This document shows positions 23,420 to 43,010 of a DNA stretch of 64,000 bases, one piece after another. The stretch comes from Paratrimastix pyriformis (taxonomy: Eukaryota; Preaxostyla; Paratrimastigidae): positions 459,501-523,500 of the forward strand of contig JAPMOS010000021.1 of the NCBI GenBank assembly GCA_027972325.1, given 5' to 3'. A program made the translations under genes and the position numbers. Each line of letters begins with the position of its first letter. The stretch's first letter is position 1. The notes beneath the pieces are model-generated. The model saw only the letters and a program-made list of their open reading frames with translations, had not been told where the DNA came from and made no database searches.

Positions 23420-25360
23420 ATGAAGCCGGAAATGCAGCTCGTGATGCTCTTTGCCGATTTGGATCGGGAGGTCTGGGGGTTGTTTTTTTCTCGTTTTTTT
23501 ACAGGCGCTCCCGCAGATTGCCCGGAGGGTGTATGAGGTATGTGGATCAAACCTTGCAGATTCCATTGCTGCATTGCACAGAATGGGGTATCAAAAGTCT
23601 GGAGCGCATTTCACAGCACCTTCCAGTTTTTTCCAGCCGGCAAACAAGAATCAGTCCTTCATTGCCCTTGCCCTTGGCAGCAAGCGGAGGTTTGGACCTG
23701 GAAGACGATGAGGGTGAAGAAGATGAAGATGACGAGGAGGAAAAAGAAGATGAAGATGACGTGGAGGAAAAAGAAGAAGAAGAAGACCTGGAAATGGACA
23801 AGGAGGAGGAGGAAGAAGAGGATGAGGAGGAGGAGGAGGAAGACGAGGACAGCAAGGCGGTACCGGCGGTGGCGCGGCCCCGGGAGGCCGAGGCCGAGCT
23901 TCGGGCCAGCATGGGCCCCACCTTTGCTGCTCATGGTCCGCTGCTCGCCCACCGAGGCAGGCAGGTGGTGATATGCCCCGCCCTGATGTCGTGCTGTTGA
24001 CCATGCCCCTTCGCCTTGCCCCTTCGCCTTGCCCCTTCGCAGGGCGGCCCCTTTTGTTGTCCGATCTGGGGGCCTGGTACCGGCGGCTGCTCACGGGCGT
24101 CCGGCCTGCCTGCCCTGCCCGGGCACTGGTTTGGCTGCTGCAGCGCCCGGCCGTCACCAGCCGCCCCGCAGCCCTGGCTGACCTCCTGCGGACAGTGGAC
24201 AGTTTCTGCAGCGGCGATGATGAGGCCCTCGCACGCATCTCGTTGGGGCGTGCTGGGTGGCTCACCCGCTGGTTGGCCTGCTCCGAAGCGACCCGGCCCT
24301 CGTCACCACCCACCCTGATGTGGCTCACATCCTCCTCCAGGCCATCGCCAACCTGACCCTGGAGGATGTGGAGAACTGCAGCGCCTTCTGCCGTGCCGGG
24401 GTGGCCGCTCCGCTGGTGGAGCTGCTCCGGAGCCACCCCACCCTAACCACCACCAACCCCGCATTGGCCGCGCAGCTTATCTTGACAATCGATCACTTGA
24501 CCGACGGCGACAATCCCGTCTCCATCCGTGCCTTCGGCCGTGCCGGCGTGGCCGCCCCGCTGGTGGAACTGCTTCATGGCAAAGTCACCGACCTGTCTGT
24601 CACCTCGGATCTCCTCTCGGCTCTCGCCAACTTGGCCTGCGATGGCGAGAACTGCCGTGCCCTCGGCCGGGCTGGCGTGGTCGCCTCGCTGGTTGAGCTT
24701 GTGCGGAGCCGCCCCTCGATCTGCTCCTCCTTCACGATTGTCATGGGGTTCCTCCGGGCGGTCACAAACCTGGCCGAAGGCAGTCCCGAGAACTGCAGCG
24801 CCTTCGGCCGCGCCGGGGTGGCCGCCCCGCTTGTCGGGATGCTCCGGCGCCACCCCACTATCATCACCAACAACCATCATGATGTCTCGGCGCTCCTCGG
24901 CGTCATCACCAGCCTGTGCGCCAGCAACCTCGAGAACCGCAGCGCCTTCGTCCGTGCCGGAGCTGTCGTCCCATTGGTGGGGCTGCTCCGGAGCAACCCC
25001 GCCCTCGTCACCACCCACCCCATGCTGGCCGTGGAGCTTCTCCAGACCATTGGCACCCTGGCCGATGGCAGTCCTGCGAACTGCTGTGCCTTCTGCCGTT
25101 CCGAGGTGGCCGCCCCGCTGTTGGGTTTGCTCTCGGCCACTCCAACGACGGCCAAGGCCCTGGCTTGCCTGCGCGGTGGGATCTCGGCGGCCCTTTCGGC
25201 CTTGTGCAACCTGACCGCCGGCGACGAGGCCAACCTGGGGGCCTTCAGTCGGATGCCCGCCACCCGTCCGCTGGTCGAACGGCTGCTGGCCGCCTGCACA
25301 AGCAATGACGACCGCGCGTCCCTCACGGATGCCGTCCGGCCTTTGTTGGATCACCTCTGA
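23420..25360 (+). CDS. ARM-like repeat protein B, frameshifted relative to paralogues
   Basis: Exons 23420-23470, 23517-23587, 23637-23935 and 24043-25360. This member has a good start: ATG followed by KPEMQLVMLFADLDRE. Exon 2 reads IARRVYEVCGSNLADSIAAL. Exon 3 is dominated by a Glu/Asp-rich block (23700-23860) ending in AEAELRASMGPTF. Exon 4 has RPLLLSDLGAWY and then about eight ARM-like units ending RPLVERLLAAC. At about 24247 one C is missing compared with the paralogous GCCTGGGTGG, so the reading frame changes where the ARM units begin. The same place is disrupted in gene A by a different deletion. The gene is arranged head-to-head with sacsin, whose first visible exon ends roughly 35 bases away. 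Confidence 0.7.
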
Positions 25361-25600
25361 GCCACCTCCCTCGTGTCGCCTCGTGGGCGTGTCTTCCTCT
25401 TCTTCGTGGCAGAGAGACATGCGTATTTGCGTCAGACGTGGTTCCGTGTCCGTTGAGCAGGTTGCGTCAAAGCGAAAGTGTGCTCTCGGACTTTGAAATG
25501 AGTTTCAATTTTGGAGGGAAACTGCGCCTTTCGAAAACCAGAATATTTGAGGCACTTTCTGATTCAATCGAACTGGCACAAGTGTGTCCCAATTACCCAT
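25361..25600. other. Spacer between ARM genes B and C
   Basis: This stretch is noticeably less GC-rich than the flanking coding sequence. I see no coding potential, repeat or clear promoter motif. It must contain the 3' end of gene B and the promoter of gene C. Confidence 0.5.
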
Positions 25601-25677
25601 GAGGCTGGCAAGATCAAATCGCAATCGAAAGTTTAGTCTCACCAACGTCGCGGCATTTCGACTGGCACTTTTTCAAA

Positions 25678-28054
25678 TTGGAAGCGGACAATCAGCTTGT
25701 ATTGCTCTTCGTCGAATTGGATCTGGCGGTCGGTGGTGTCATCTAATTTTTATTTTACTTCTTCCGTGATTTCAGACTGCCCGGAAGGTGTACGAAGAAT
25801 GCGGGTCATCGCTTGTAGATGCCGTCAATGCCTTGCACCGAATGGGGTACCAAATGTCTGAGAATAATTAGCTGCATTTTTGGATATGAGCCGCCACTTT
25901 TATTCTTCTTCCAATTTTGAGTCGTCGAACATTGTCGCCATCATTTGCCGAGGTGGGCGACCCGGCTGTGCGCGGGCTGCTGGCGCGAATGTGCAACTCA
26001 GATATGGCGCCTGATGAGAGACATAAAGGGCCAGATGGCGGGGAGACGGTCATCGAGAAGGATGCGCCCGGGGTGGTGACGCTGCGGTCGCGGGCCGAGG
26101 AGGAGCTGCGGGTCAGCCTGGGCCCCACGGTTGCCGGTCTGCGCCAGTCAGCCATTCTCGTGATCGTGCGGCCTCGTCTGAGGACGAAAATTAAAATCGG
26201 GAAGAATTTCACAAAAATCGATTTGCAGCTGCTGTCTTTCCGGCAGGCTGTTTACGTAATTTGCTGGCGTGCTTTCCCCCGGCTCTTCCCTCGGTTGTAA
26301 CTTCAGGTCGGCCCATTGCGGTGGCCGATCTGGGGCCCTGGTACCTGCGGCTGCGCACCGGTGACCCGCGGCCTGCCTGCCCCGCCCGGGCCCTGGTGGG
26401 CCTGCTGCAATGCCCGGCCGTGACCAGCCGCCCCTCTGCCGTGGTGGACCTCCTGCGGGCAGTGGCCGACCTCTGCTCAGGCAAGGGCGAAGCTGCAGTT
26501 CTCGCCCGAAGTGCCTTGAGCCATGCCTGGGTGGCCGTCCCGCTGGTTGGGCTGCTCCGGAACAACCCTGCCGCCCTCGTCACCACCGACCCTGCTTTGG
26601 CCAGGGAGCTCCTTCGGGCAATCGGCAACCTGGCTGATGGCCCTCCCGAGTGCCGCAGCCCCTTCGGCCGCGCCGGGGTTGTCGACCCGCTGGTGGAGTT
26701 GCTCCAGGGCAGCCCCGCCCTCCTCGCCACCCACCCCGATGTGGTCCAGGAACTCCTGGGGGCAATCGGCAAAGTGGCCTACGGTGAATCCGAGATCCGC
26801 AGCGCATTCGGCCGCGCCGGGGTGGTCGTCCCGCTGGCGGCGCTGCTACGGAGCAACCCCGCCACCCTCATCGCCACCCACCCCGAAGTGGCTCGCAGGC
26901 TCCTTCTGACGATCGGCGTCCTTACCGATTTGTGTCCCGAGAACCGGGGCGCCTTCGGCTGTGCCGGTCTGCCGACCCTGCTGGTGGAGCTGCTCCGGAA
27001 CAACCCCGCCATCATCGCCACCCACCCCGATGTGGCCATGGAGCTCCTCCGGGCCATCGCCGCCCTGGCCGAGAACAGCCCCCCGAACCGCGATGCCTTC
27101 TACCGCGCCGGGGTGGCCGCCCGGCTGGTGGAGCTGCTCCGGAACAACCCTGCCCTCATTAGCATCCACCCCGATGTGGCCTGGATGCTCCTTGCTGCAA
27201 TCAACAGAGTGGCTACCGATGCCGAGAACCGCGGCGCCCTGGGCGGCGGCGGGGTGGCCGCCCCGCTGGTGGAGCTGCTCCAAAACAACCCCGACCTCAT
27301 CGCCACCCACCTCACGGCCACCCACGAACTCCTCGGGGCCATCGGCAACCTGGCCTGTGACAATCCCGTGAACAGCGATGCTCTCTGCGATGCCGGGGTG
27401 GTCGCGCCGCTTGTGGGGCTGCTCCGGAACCACCCCGCCCGCCTCACCTCCGACCGCAAGGCAGCCTCGGAGTTTCTGCGCGCCGTGGGCAACTTGGCCA
27501 TCCGCCATCGCGGGATTATCAGCGAGCTTGCCCAACCCGAGATGGCCGCGCCCCTGGTGGACCTGCTCCGGAACGGGATCACCAGTCCCGATCTTGCCCA
27601 TCTGCCCCTCGTGATCATCGGCAACCTGGCCATGAGCGATCCCGCCGCCTTGGGCCGTGCCGGGGTGGTGGCCCCGCTGGTGGAGCTGCTCCGGAGCAAC
27701 CCCAACATGGCCGCCACCAACCCCGTTGCGGCCTCACAGTTCCTCCGGGCCATCGCCCACCTGGCCGCCGACAACCCCGAGAACCGTAGCGCCTTCCTCG
27801 GTGCCGGGGTGGCCGCCCCGCTGGTGGAGCTGCTCGCGGCCCCAACCGCGGTCCCTGCTCTGGCCCGCCTGCGCATGGGGATCTCGGCGGCCGTCTTCTC
27901 CATTGTGGGGCTGGTCGGCGAGTGCGAGGCCAACCTGAATGCATTCCGGGGGGTGCCCGCCACCCGTCCGCTGATCGAGCAGCTGCTGACCGCCTGCCCA
28001 AGCGACGAGCTGAAGGCATACGTGCTTGCCAGCGTCTTGCTCGAGCGCCTCTGA
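25678..28054 (+). CDS. ARM-like repeat protein C
   Basis: Exon 1 ends at 25728, then 25776-25846, 25922-26136 and 26307-28054 (TGA). Exon 2 reads TARKVYEECGSSLVDAVNAL, exon 3 RRTLSPSFAEVGDPAVRGLL ending AEEELRVSLGPTV, and exon 4 RPIAVADLGPWYLRL followed by about twelve ARM-like units to RPLIEQLLTACPS. The ARM part is fully open, unlike genes A and B. The codon aligned with gene B's ATG is TTG (25678), so the true start is upstream or non-AUG. The 46-nt first intron (GTCGGTGGTG...TTTCAG) is a clear example of the short intron class. Solenoid proteins of this kind bind partners; no target is evident. Confidence 0.75.
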
Positions 28055-28491
28055 GCTGGCCACACACCCTCGCTGCCTCTCCTCCTCTCTCCATCCATTT
28101 GAGGGGACGTCAGTGCGCCCTCGCTGCCTCTCCTCCTCTCTCCATCCATTTGAGGGGACGTCAGTTCAGCGGGTCCTCTCCTTCGTGGGACGCCAAGCGC
28201 TCATGCCCGGGCGCAACCGCCATGCCCGGGCGCCTGCCTCTGGGGGCGGCACGCACACCCATCTCTTAAAATTGTCGCTTGCCCTCCACCCCTCCCGCCC
28301 CTCCCGCCCCCATGTAAATAGGAGCCGCGCCCCTCGCGCCAACCATGTCAATCGGAGCCCATTGGAATGGGGAAGCACGAATGTTAAAACCATGCCGTGT
28401 CACAAAAACGCGCCTTAACGCCTCAAACCAGACGGTCAAGATGGCGACTCCCGTCCGGGTGGGGAATGGGGAATGGGGAATGGGGGGGCGA
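28055..28491. other. Convergent spacer with a 49-bp tandem duplication
   Basis: Directly after the stop of ARM gene C, a unit beginning CCCTCGCTGCCTCTCCTCCT and ending GAGGGGACGTCAGT occurs twice in tandem (about 28067-28164). The remainder has short direct repeats of CATGCCCGGGCGC (28202-28235) and no gene. The CMTR2-type gene ends at 28492 on the other strand. Confidence 0.75.
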
Positions 28492-36514
<8,023 letters not shown>

Positions 36515-36856
36515 CAAGGGTTCTGTGCGGCGAAGGAATTCCTCGCCCTCTTTGGTCCTCCCGACTTTGCGGAACTCGCCCCATTTCAAACACGTCAACC
36601 TCCTTTCTCTCTGCTGGTTGTTTTTTTTTTGACGAGTCGGACTTTCAGGTCCTTCGGAGGGGAAACCACAGAGACAGAAACTCAGCAGATGGAATATCTG
36701 ATTCCAGATCTCTCAGCGGCGGGCGAAGGAAGGGACCGGAACTAATTTCTTTCATTCCCATTCCTGAACGACTTGCTTCGACCCCACTCTCGACGCTCCG
36801 TTCGCTGTTCTTCTCTGTTCTGCTGATGTGATTCTGCCAGCTAAACCAGGGTACCA
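36515..36856. promoter_or_regulatory. Divergent promoter region between the CMTR2-type and cathepsin genes
   Basis: The two start codons face away from each other 342 bases apart. The region is less GC-rich than the genes and contains a T run (36621-36631). I see no convincing TATA box. Both promoters must lie here, possibly shared. Confidence 0.5.
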
Positions 36857-38181
36857 ATGAAGTTCCTGCTGTTCGCTCTTTTTGCGGCCACCGTCTTCGG
36901 TGCTTCGCTCCCGATTGAAAAGCACAACCAGGCCTACCTGAACGGTGAGGTTCATTGGCAGGCTGGCGAAAACCGCATCAAGGCGGAGGATCTCAAGACT
37001 CTTTGCGGCACCCAGCCCTCCCAGGGCCGCCCTCGCCCTCCAATGCGTCAGATGAACGTTGACGTTTCTGCCATCCCCGAGAGCTTCGACTCTCGGACCG
37101 CCTGGCCCAAGTGCACCGACCTCATTGGCCACAGTCCGTCTTTTTTGGTTTCTTCTTTTTTGCCAATTCGTCGATCCTTCTGTTAGTCTACGACCAGGGC
37201 CACTGCGGTTCTTGCTGGGCTATGGGTGCCTTCGAGACCCTCGAGGACCGTCTCTGCATCCAGTCCGAGGGTGCTGTTAAGATTCAGCTCGCTGCTCAGG
37301 ATCTTGTTTCTTGCGATTCTTCTTCCATGGGCTGCAATGGTCTCGAGTCTCTGATTCCGTTATCACCCCTCATCCTTTTTTTCTTTAGGTGGCTGGCCCT
37401 CGGCTGCCTGGTCGACTATGCAGCGCACTGGTATTGTCACTGAGGCTTGCTATGTCTGTATATTTTTCTGATTTTTTTTTGGGCTTTTTTTTTGGCTGTT
37501 GGGAGTAATTGGATGATAATCCAGGTTTTTTTTTTTGGGGGTGGATTCTGGAGACTGCAATCTGTGGGAAAGTAACGCGCTTTATTTTTTTGTCAATCTC
37601 ATTTCCCTGTTTGCTTCATTCTTCCTCCAGCCCTATGCCATGGGTGCATGCAAGCACCCTGGCTGCTCCGACTGGCCCACTCCCGCCTGCAACAGCACCT
37701 GCGCCAACGGTGCCGTCTTCAAGCAGGACAAGGTTCGTCCCGTTCTCGGCCGGGCTCCCTTCTGACAGTCGATCTTCCCCCGTCGAAATAGCACCACGCC
37801 GCCTCCTCTTACAGCGTTCCCTCGAACGTGGAGGCCATCCAGACGGAGATCATGACCCACGGCCCCGTCGAGGCCGCCTTCACCGTCTATGAGGACTTCG
37901 CCAACTACAAGTCTGCATCACCCCACCAACCACTTTTTTTTTTGACCCTCATCTGGCCCACCCCGGTTAGGTCTGGTGTCTACCACCACGTGAGCGGCTC
38001 GGCTGCCGGCGGGCACGCCATCAAGATCATCGGCTGGGGCGTGGACGGGACGACCCCCTACTGGATGGTGGCCAACAGCTGGAACACCGACTGGGGCATG
38101 AACGGCCTCTTCTACATCCTCCGCGGCAAGAACGAGTGCGGCATCGAGGACGAGGTCGTCGCCGGCCTGGCCAAGCTCTAA
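36857..38181 (+). CDS. Cathepsin B-like cysteine protease (peptidase C1A)
   Basis: Six exons (36857-37133, 37187-37339, 37389-37453, 37631-37732, 37792-37910, 37971-38181) give 308 residues, the normal cathepsin B length. Residues 1-16 ([16 protein letters not shown]) are a signal peptide. A propeptide follows with the family's VHWQAGENR segment. The mature enzyme has oxyanion Gln96 and catalytic Cys102 in [12 protein letters not shown], then [15 protein letters not shown]-type [35 protein letters not shown], catalytic His254 in [11 protein letters not shown] and Asn274 in [10 protein letters not shown]. It should mature in lysosome-like or phagocytic vacuoles and digest protein. The occluding loop appears short and has one His, so exopeptidase (dipeptidyl carboxypeptidase) action may be weak; that is inference. 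Four of five introns are 49-59 nt. All five donors begin GTC or GTT. Confidence 0.93.
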
Positions 38182-38514
38182 GCGCTCAGCGCACCCCCTT
38201 CGTTCGTTCGTTTTGTAAGGGGAGACGGGTCGGGAGGGGCGGTTGCCACACCCCTTTTTGTTGTTTTGCTTTGTATCTCGCTGCCCTCCCGGGGGGCGTG
38301 TGGCACCTGCTTTGTGCTTTGTGCTTTTCCCTCTCCAGCGGACCCTCCCCGCCCGCCTCCCCGAATAGATCTCCCAATAACCAAACCGTTTGATCGCCCG
38401 GCAGACAGACGCAACGACCCCAAGACTCGCATCTCCACCCCACCCCACCCCACCCCTTTCGCCAACGACCCACGTGAGGTCAGGTTCTCCGTTGGTGGCA
38501 TCGGGGGGGGGGGA
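38182..38514. other. Convergent spacer, no gene seen
   Basis: It joins the stop codon of the cathepsin gene to the end of a damaged LRR gene on the other strand. It holds only short T-rich runs and a CCACCCCACCCCACCCC stretch near 38435. Confidence 0.5.
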
Positions 38515-39218
38515 TCAGCCCGCATTCATCAGCCGTCGATCGTCATCATCGATGGGGTCGGGGTCCTCCGTGCCGAACCCGCCGCATCCCGCTCGCTCGT
38601 CCTCGTCCTCCCGGTCGTCGCCGTCATCATCACTCCCCGGAGCCAGGAGGCGCAGGTCGGGGGCGGGCGGGACAAACGCGAGCTCCGCCCGCCCGACGCC
38701 CCGCAGCTCCTCCAGCAGCGGGCAGGCCAGCGCCACCTTGGTCTTGTCGGGCAGGCTGGAGAAGGTGAGCTGGCGCAGCTGGGGGCAGGCAAGCGACACG
38801 GGCGGCGGGGCGGCGGCCTCGGGGGGGACGTCCAGCCCAAGGGCGAGGCGGGCCAGCCGGGGCAGCCCCGACAGGGTCCCCATCAGCCGGGGCCAGTCGC
38901 GGTCATCGGCCGCCCGGACCCACAGCGAGATGACCTCGCGCAGCCGGCGTGGCGGGTCAGCAGGCCCACCAGGTCGGCCGCATCGAAGGCGAGGGCGCCC
39001 CCAAGGGCGAGGCGCAGGGGCTGAATGGCCGGCGCACCCGCCTCGTCGCCCTCACCGCCCAGCTGCAGGGCGACCGAGCCGGGGCCGAGCGAGCTGAGGT
39101 CCAGCCACACCAGGCGGGGGCACTTGTGCAGCCGCACCCGGGCGGTGGCCATGGACTCGCCCATGAGGGTCAGGGCCAAGTCGCGGAGCCCCGGGGCCTC
39201 CACTTGCAGGTCCAACGG

Positions 39219-39249
<31 letters not shown>

Positions 39250-40749
39250 TCGTTTTTAGGGCGGCGATCCCCGCCATCGTCGAGGATCAGGTCGAGCTGC
39301 TCCAGCTGCCCCGGCAGCCGCAGGACGAGCGGGTTGGGCAGCCGGGGCACATCCAGACGCAGCTCCTTCAGCCGGACCAGCGAACCGGAGGCGCACAGCC
39401 TGGCCAGCAGGTCGGGCCGGGTCAGCCGGACGTGGGAGAGCTCACGCAGGCACGGGAAGGGCCCGGTCAGCAGTCAGGCGGGGTCCGTCCAAAGGGCGTC
39501 CCACCTCGGGGAGCCGACCGTTCCCAGGTGGGGCATGGGGGCCGCCCCGTCGAGGCTCTGGGCGGGCGCCCTGAGGGTGCGCAGGCGGGGGCACTGCAAG
39601 GTGACCAGCTGGTACGAGGTGTCCAGCTCGACCAGGGCGGGGCAGTCCAGCGCCAACCAGCATGCGGGCCCCAGGTCCTCGTCGACGTGGAGGCGGAGCC
39701 GCTCGAGGCGTCTGCTGGCGATCCGCAGCACCGGGTGCGGATCGATGCCGCGGAAGCCGGCGTTGAGGCGCTCCAGCCGGCCGACCAGATCAGGCGGCAG
39801 CAGGTCCGGCAGGGCGCACCCAGGGTAGTTCACCACCAAGTTGAGGCGGGTCAGGCGGGTCAGGGCGCGCAGCGAGGCCACCAGGAGGGACGCCGGGGCT
39901 TCGGGGGCCTCCAGGGGGCCCAGCTTCAGGGTGAGGCAGCGCAGGGTGGCGCAGTTGGCGGCCAGCAGCTCGACCAGCGGCGCCAACAAGGAGAATCCGC
40001 CCCCCCTCAGGGACAGCCGCTCCAGCCGGCAGAGCCACGGCCCGGGCAGGTCGCCCTCCCCGTACACATCGTCGGACAGCGAGGGCCGTCAGGTGCGAGG
40101 CGATGGGCTCGAGGGCTGCAGGCGGGCAGCGGCGCATCCTCAGGCTGGTCAGGGCCGAGAGGCTGCCCACCGGGGCCGCCAGGCGCTCCCAGTCGGGCTC
40201 GATGTCGAGCTGTTTCCGATGCCCCACTGGGTCGGGGAATCGCAGCACCTGGAGGCCCGGGCAGCAGCGAGCCAGGGGGGCCAGTATGTGGGCGCTGATG
40301 TCGGGATCCGGGCTGAAGGTGAGCATGGCCAGCCCGGGCAGGTGACCCAGGATGCGCTCGACATCGGGCGCGGTGAGCAGCGTGGGGAATTCCGTCAGGA
40401 CGGCCAGCTGGGTGTGGCCCCCAAAGGCCTCATCCACCCAGGCGCCAAAGACGTCCTCCTCGGCGGTGGGGTGGTCATAGATGTTGCGCCATCGCTCGGG
40501 GAAGGCGAGCTTGCGGAGGGATTTGCAGGGGCCGACCAGGGCGGCCAGGGCCTCGGCGGTGGGTGTGATGTCCGACAGGACCGGATCCGGTGCCACAAAC
40601 GATAGTTCGCGGAGGGTGCCCCAAATTCTCGCACGGATGGCATGAGAAAGGCTCAGCAACCGGAGATAGATATAGAGTGGGCACGGAGATGCCTCCACGA
40701 TGGTCCGCAGCAGTTCGGGAGGGAGACGCTCCCAAAAAACGTCCCCCAT
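38515..40749 (-). pseudogene. LRR pseudogene 1 (F-box-like/LRR family)
   Basis: The start (MGDVFWERLPPELLRTIVEA) at 40749 and the end (DDDDRRLMNAG) at 38515 are both present, so the full length of about 740 residues can be followed. The frame is broken at about 40075 (after PIASHLTAL), by a TGA in place of a Trp codon at 39474, and again near 38945 (after VGLLTRHA). It keeps the LRR order of the intact gene at 7198-9537, plus a poly-Pro insert (39215-39250). Its first ~450 bases are almost identical to the two copies upstream, while the rest is clearly older. Confidence 0.75.
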
Positions 40750-40865
40750 CCCTGGGGCATGGGTTTTCACAAGCTAGGAGGTGAAGAGTTAGAAGAAGCA
40801 GAGAACGCAGCCAAAACAATAAACCTTCCGTGCCTTTTTTGACGTACGTGTTGACTGGCTTAGGG

Positions 40866-42894
40866 TCACTTGCCCGGGAGACCGACCCTTCGCCGGTGTT
40901 TGTTGGGTGCGATGTTCGCGGCCGAGTTTGGGACACATTTGCCTCTAATGTTTTTGTTTGCCACTCTGATCTTTTTGTTGCCACTTCGGTGGCAGTCAGT
41001 GGAGTGATGGCGGCCGGTACCTGACAGAAGGTGGTGGGTCATGCTGGCGCCATCATCGGACCGCCCGACGGCCCAACCCGCTCGTCCTGCGGCTGCCGGG
41101 GCAGCTGGAGCACCTCGACCTGCACATCGAGGGGGCCGCTGGCCCCCCGTCGCCTCGACCTGCAGGTGGAGGCCCCGGGGCTGCTCGACTTGACCCTGAC
41201 CCTCTGGGCTCCGGCCCTGTCCTCCGTCCGGGTGCGGCTGGGCAGCTGCCCGCAGCTGGTGCGTCTCGACCTCACCTCGTTCGCCGACTGCATGGTCACC
41301 CTCCAGCTCGACGGAGATGCCGATGCGGAGGGCGAGGCGGAGGGGACGCCCGCCACCACGCAGCCCCGAAGCCTGGGCATTGTCTGTCGGATGCCCGTGG
41401 CCAACCTGCGCCGCCTGGTGACCCGGCACGGGGCCCGGCGCCACATCCAGACACAGCTCCTCCAGGCGGACCAGCGACCCGCAGGCGCCCAGGCTGGCCA
41501 GCAGGTCGGGCCGGGTCAGCCGGACACCCGAGAGCATTCGCAGCCGCGTCGAGGACCCGGCCAGCAGCCAGGCGGGGTCCGTCCACGGAGGGTCCGTGTC
41601 TGAGCCCCACCACGAAGAGGTTGCGATCGCTTCCAGGTCGGGCATGGGGGCCGCCCCGTCGAGGCTCTGGGCAGGCGCCTTGAGGGTGCGAAGCCGGGGG
41701 CACTGCAAGGCGGTCAGGCGGGCGTTCAGGTTGAGCGCCACCAGGGCGGGACAGTGCAGCGCCAGCCCCGAGTCGGGGCCCATCTCCAGGTCGAGGCGAA
41801 GTCGTCGAAGGCGGCGGCTGGCGATGCGCAGGGGCGGCTCCTCGGCGGCCTCGAGGCTGACGGCGAGGCGCTCCAGCCGGTCGACCAGATCGGGCGGCAG
41901 CAGGGCCGAGAGGGCGCAGCCATGTGCACAGACCACCAAATTGAGGCGGGCCAGGTGGGGCAGGGCGCGCAGCGAGGCCACCAGGAGGGATAGCCCCGGC
42001 AGCCCGCGAGGAGTCGAACTGCAGGCTGAGGCAGCGCAGGGTGGCCTGGTTGGCGGCCAGCAGCCGAGCCAGCGGACCTCGAATGGGGAGTGTGTGCAGC
42101 AAAGAGAGCGTCTCCAAGTGGCAGAGCCACGGGCCGGGCATATCCGCGTCGGTCGGCTCACTGCCCAGCACGAGGGCCGTCAGGTGCGAGGCGATGGGCT
42201 CGAGGGCGGCAGGCGGGCAGCGACAGGGCAGCTTCAGGCAGGTCACGGCCGAGAGGCGGCTCACCAAGGCTGGCAGGCACTCCTCCGAGCAGGCCCATTC
42301 GCGGAGGTCGACCTCTTTGAGGGAGCCCGAGAGGGGCCCCGGCAGGGCGAGGGGAACGGGGGTCGATGCCCAGTCCGCGCAACGCGGCAGCGCCTGGAGG
42401 CCCGGGCAGCAGCGGGCCAGGGCGGCCAGTATGTGGGCGCTCATGTGGAAACCCGGGCTGAAGGTGAGCATGGCCAGCCCGGGCAGGTGGCCCAGGATGC
42501 GCTCGACATCGGGCGCGGTGAGCAGCGTGGGGAATTCCGTCAGGACGGCCAGCTGGGTGTGGCCCCCAAAGGCCTCATCCACCCAGGCGCCAAAGACGTC
42601 CTCCTCGGCGGTGGGGTGGTCATAGATGTTGCGCCATCGCTCGGGGAAGGCGAGCTTGCGGAGGGATTTGCAGGGGCCGACCAGGGCGGCCAGGGCCTCG
42701 GCGGTGGGTGTGATGTCCGACAGGACCGGATCCGGTGCCACAAACGATAGTTCGCGGAGGGTGCCCCAAATTCTCGCACGGATGGCATGAGAAAGGCTCA
42801 GCAACCGGAGATAGATATAGAGTGGGCACGGAGATGCCTCCACGATGGTCCGCAGCAGTTCGGGAGGGAGACGCTCCCAAAAAACGTCCCCCAT
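40866..42894 (-). pseudogene. LRR pseudogene 2, with an inverted segment
   Basis: From the start at 42894 the frame follows the family (MGDVFWERLPPELL...CPPAALEPIASHLTALVLGS). A C run near 41992 is two bases shorter than in copy 3 and shifts the frame. Past GSLVRLEELCLDV (about 41440) the - strand stops resembling LRR sequence, because the next ~380 bases lie in the opposite orientation. The conserved C-terminal ~200 residues are absent. Confidence 0.8.
41060..41440 (+). pseudogene. Inverted C-terminal LRR segment in copy 2
   Basis: Read on the + strand this segment encodes RPNPLVLRLPGQLEHLDL, LDLQVEAPGLLDLTLTL and CPQLVRLDLTSF. In pseudogene 1 the matching piece (NPLVLRLPGQLEQLDL, LDLQVEAPGLRDLALTL, CPRLVWLDLSSL) lies on the - strand directly after the GSLVRL block. 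So the segment was flipped in place. Confidence 0.8.
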
Positions 42895-43010
42895 CCCTGG
42901 GGCATGGGTTTTCACAAGCTAGGAGGTGAAGAGTTAGAAGAAGCAGAGAACGCAGCCAAAACAATAAACCTTCCGTGCCTTTTTTGACGTACGTGTTGAC
43001 TGGCTTAGGG

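Noticed and set aside
41031-41603. A separate + strand gene
   Set aside because: It is the inverted C-terminal piece of an LRR gene and has no independent start or end.
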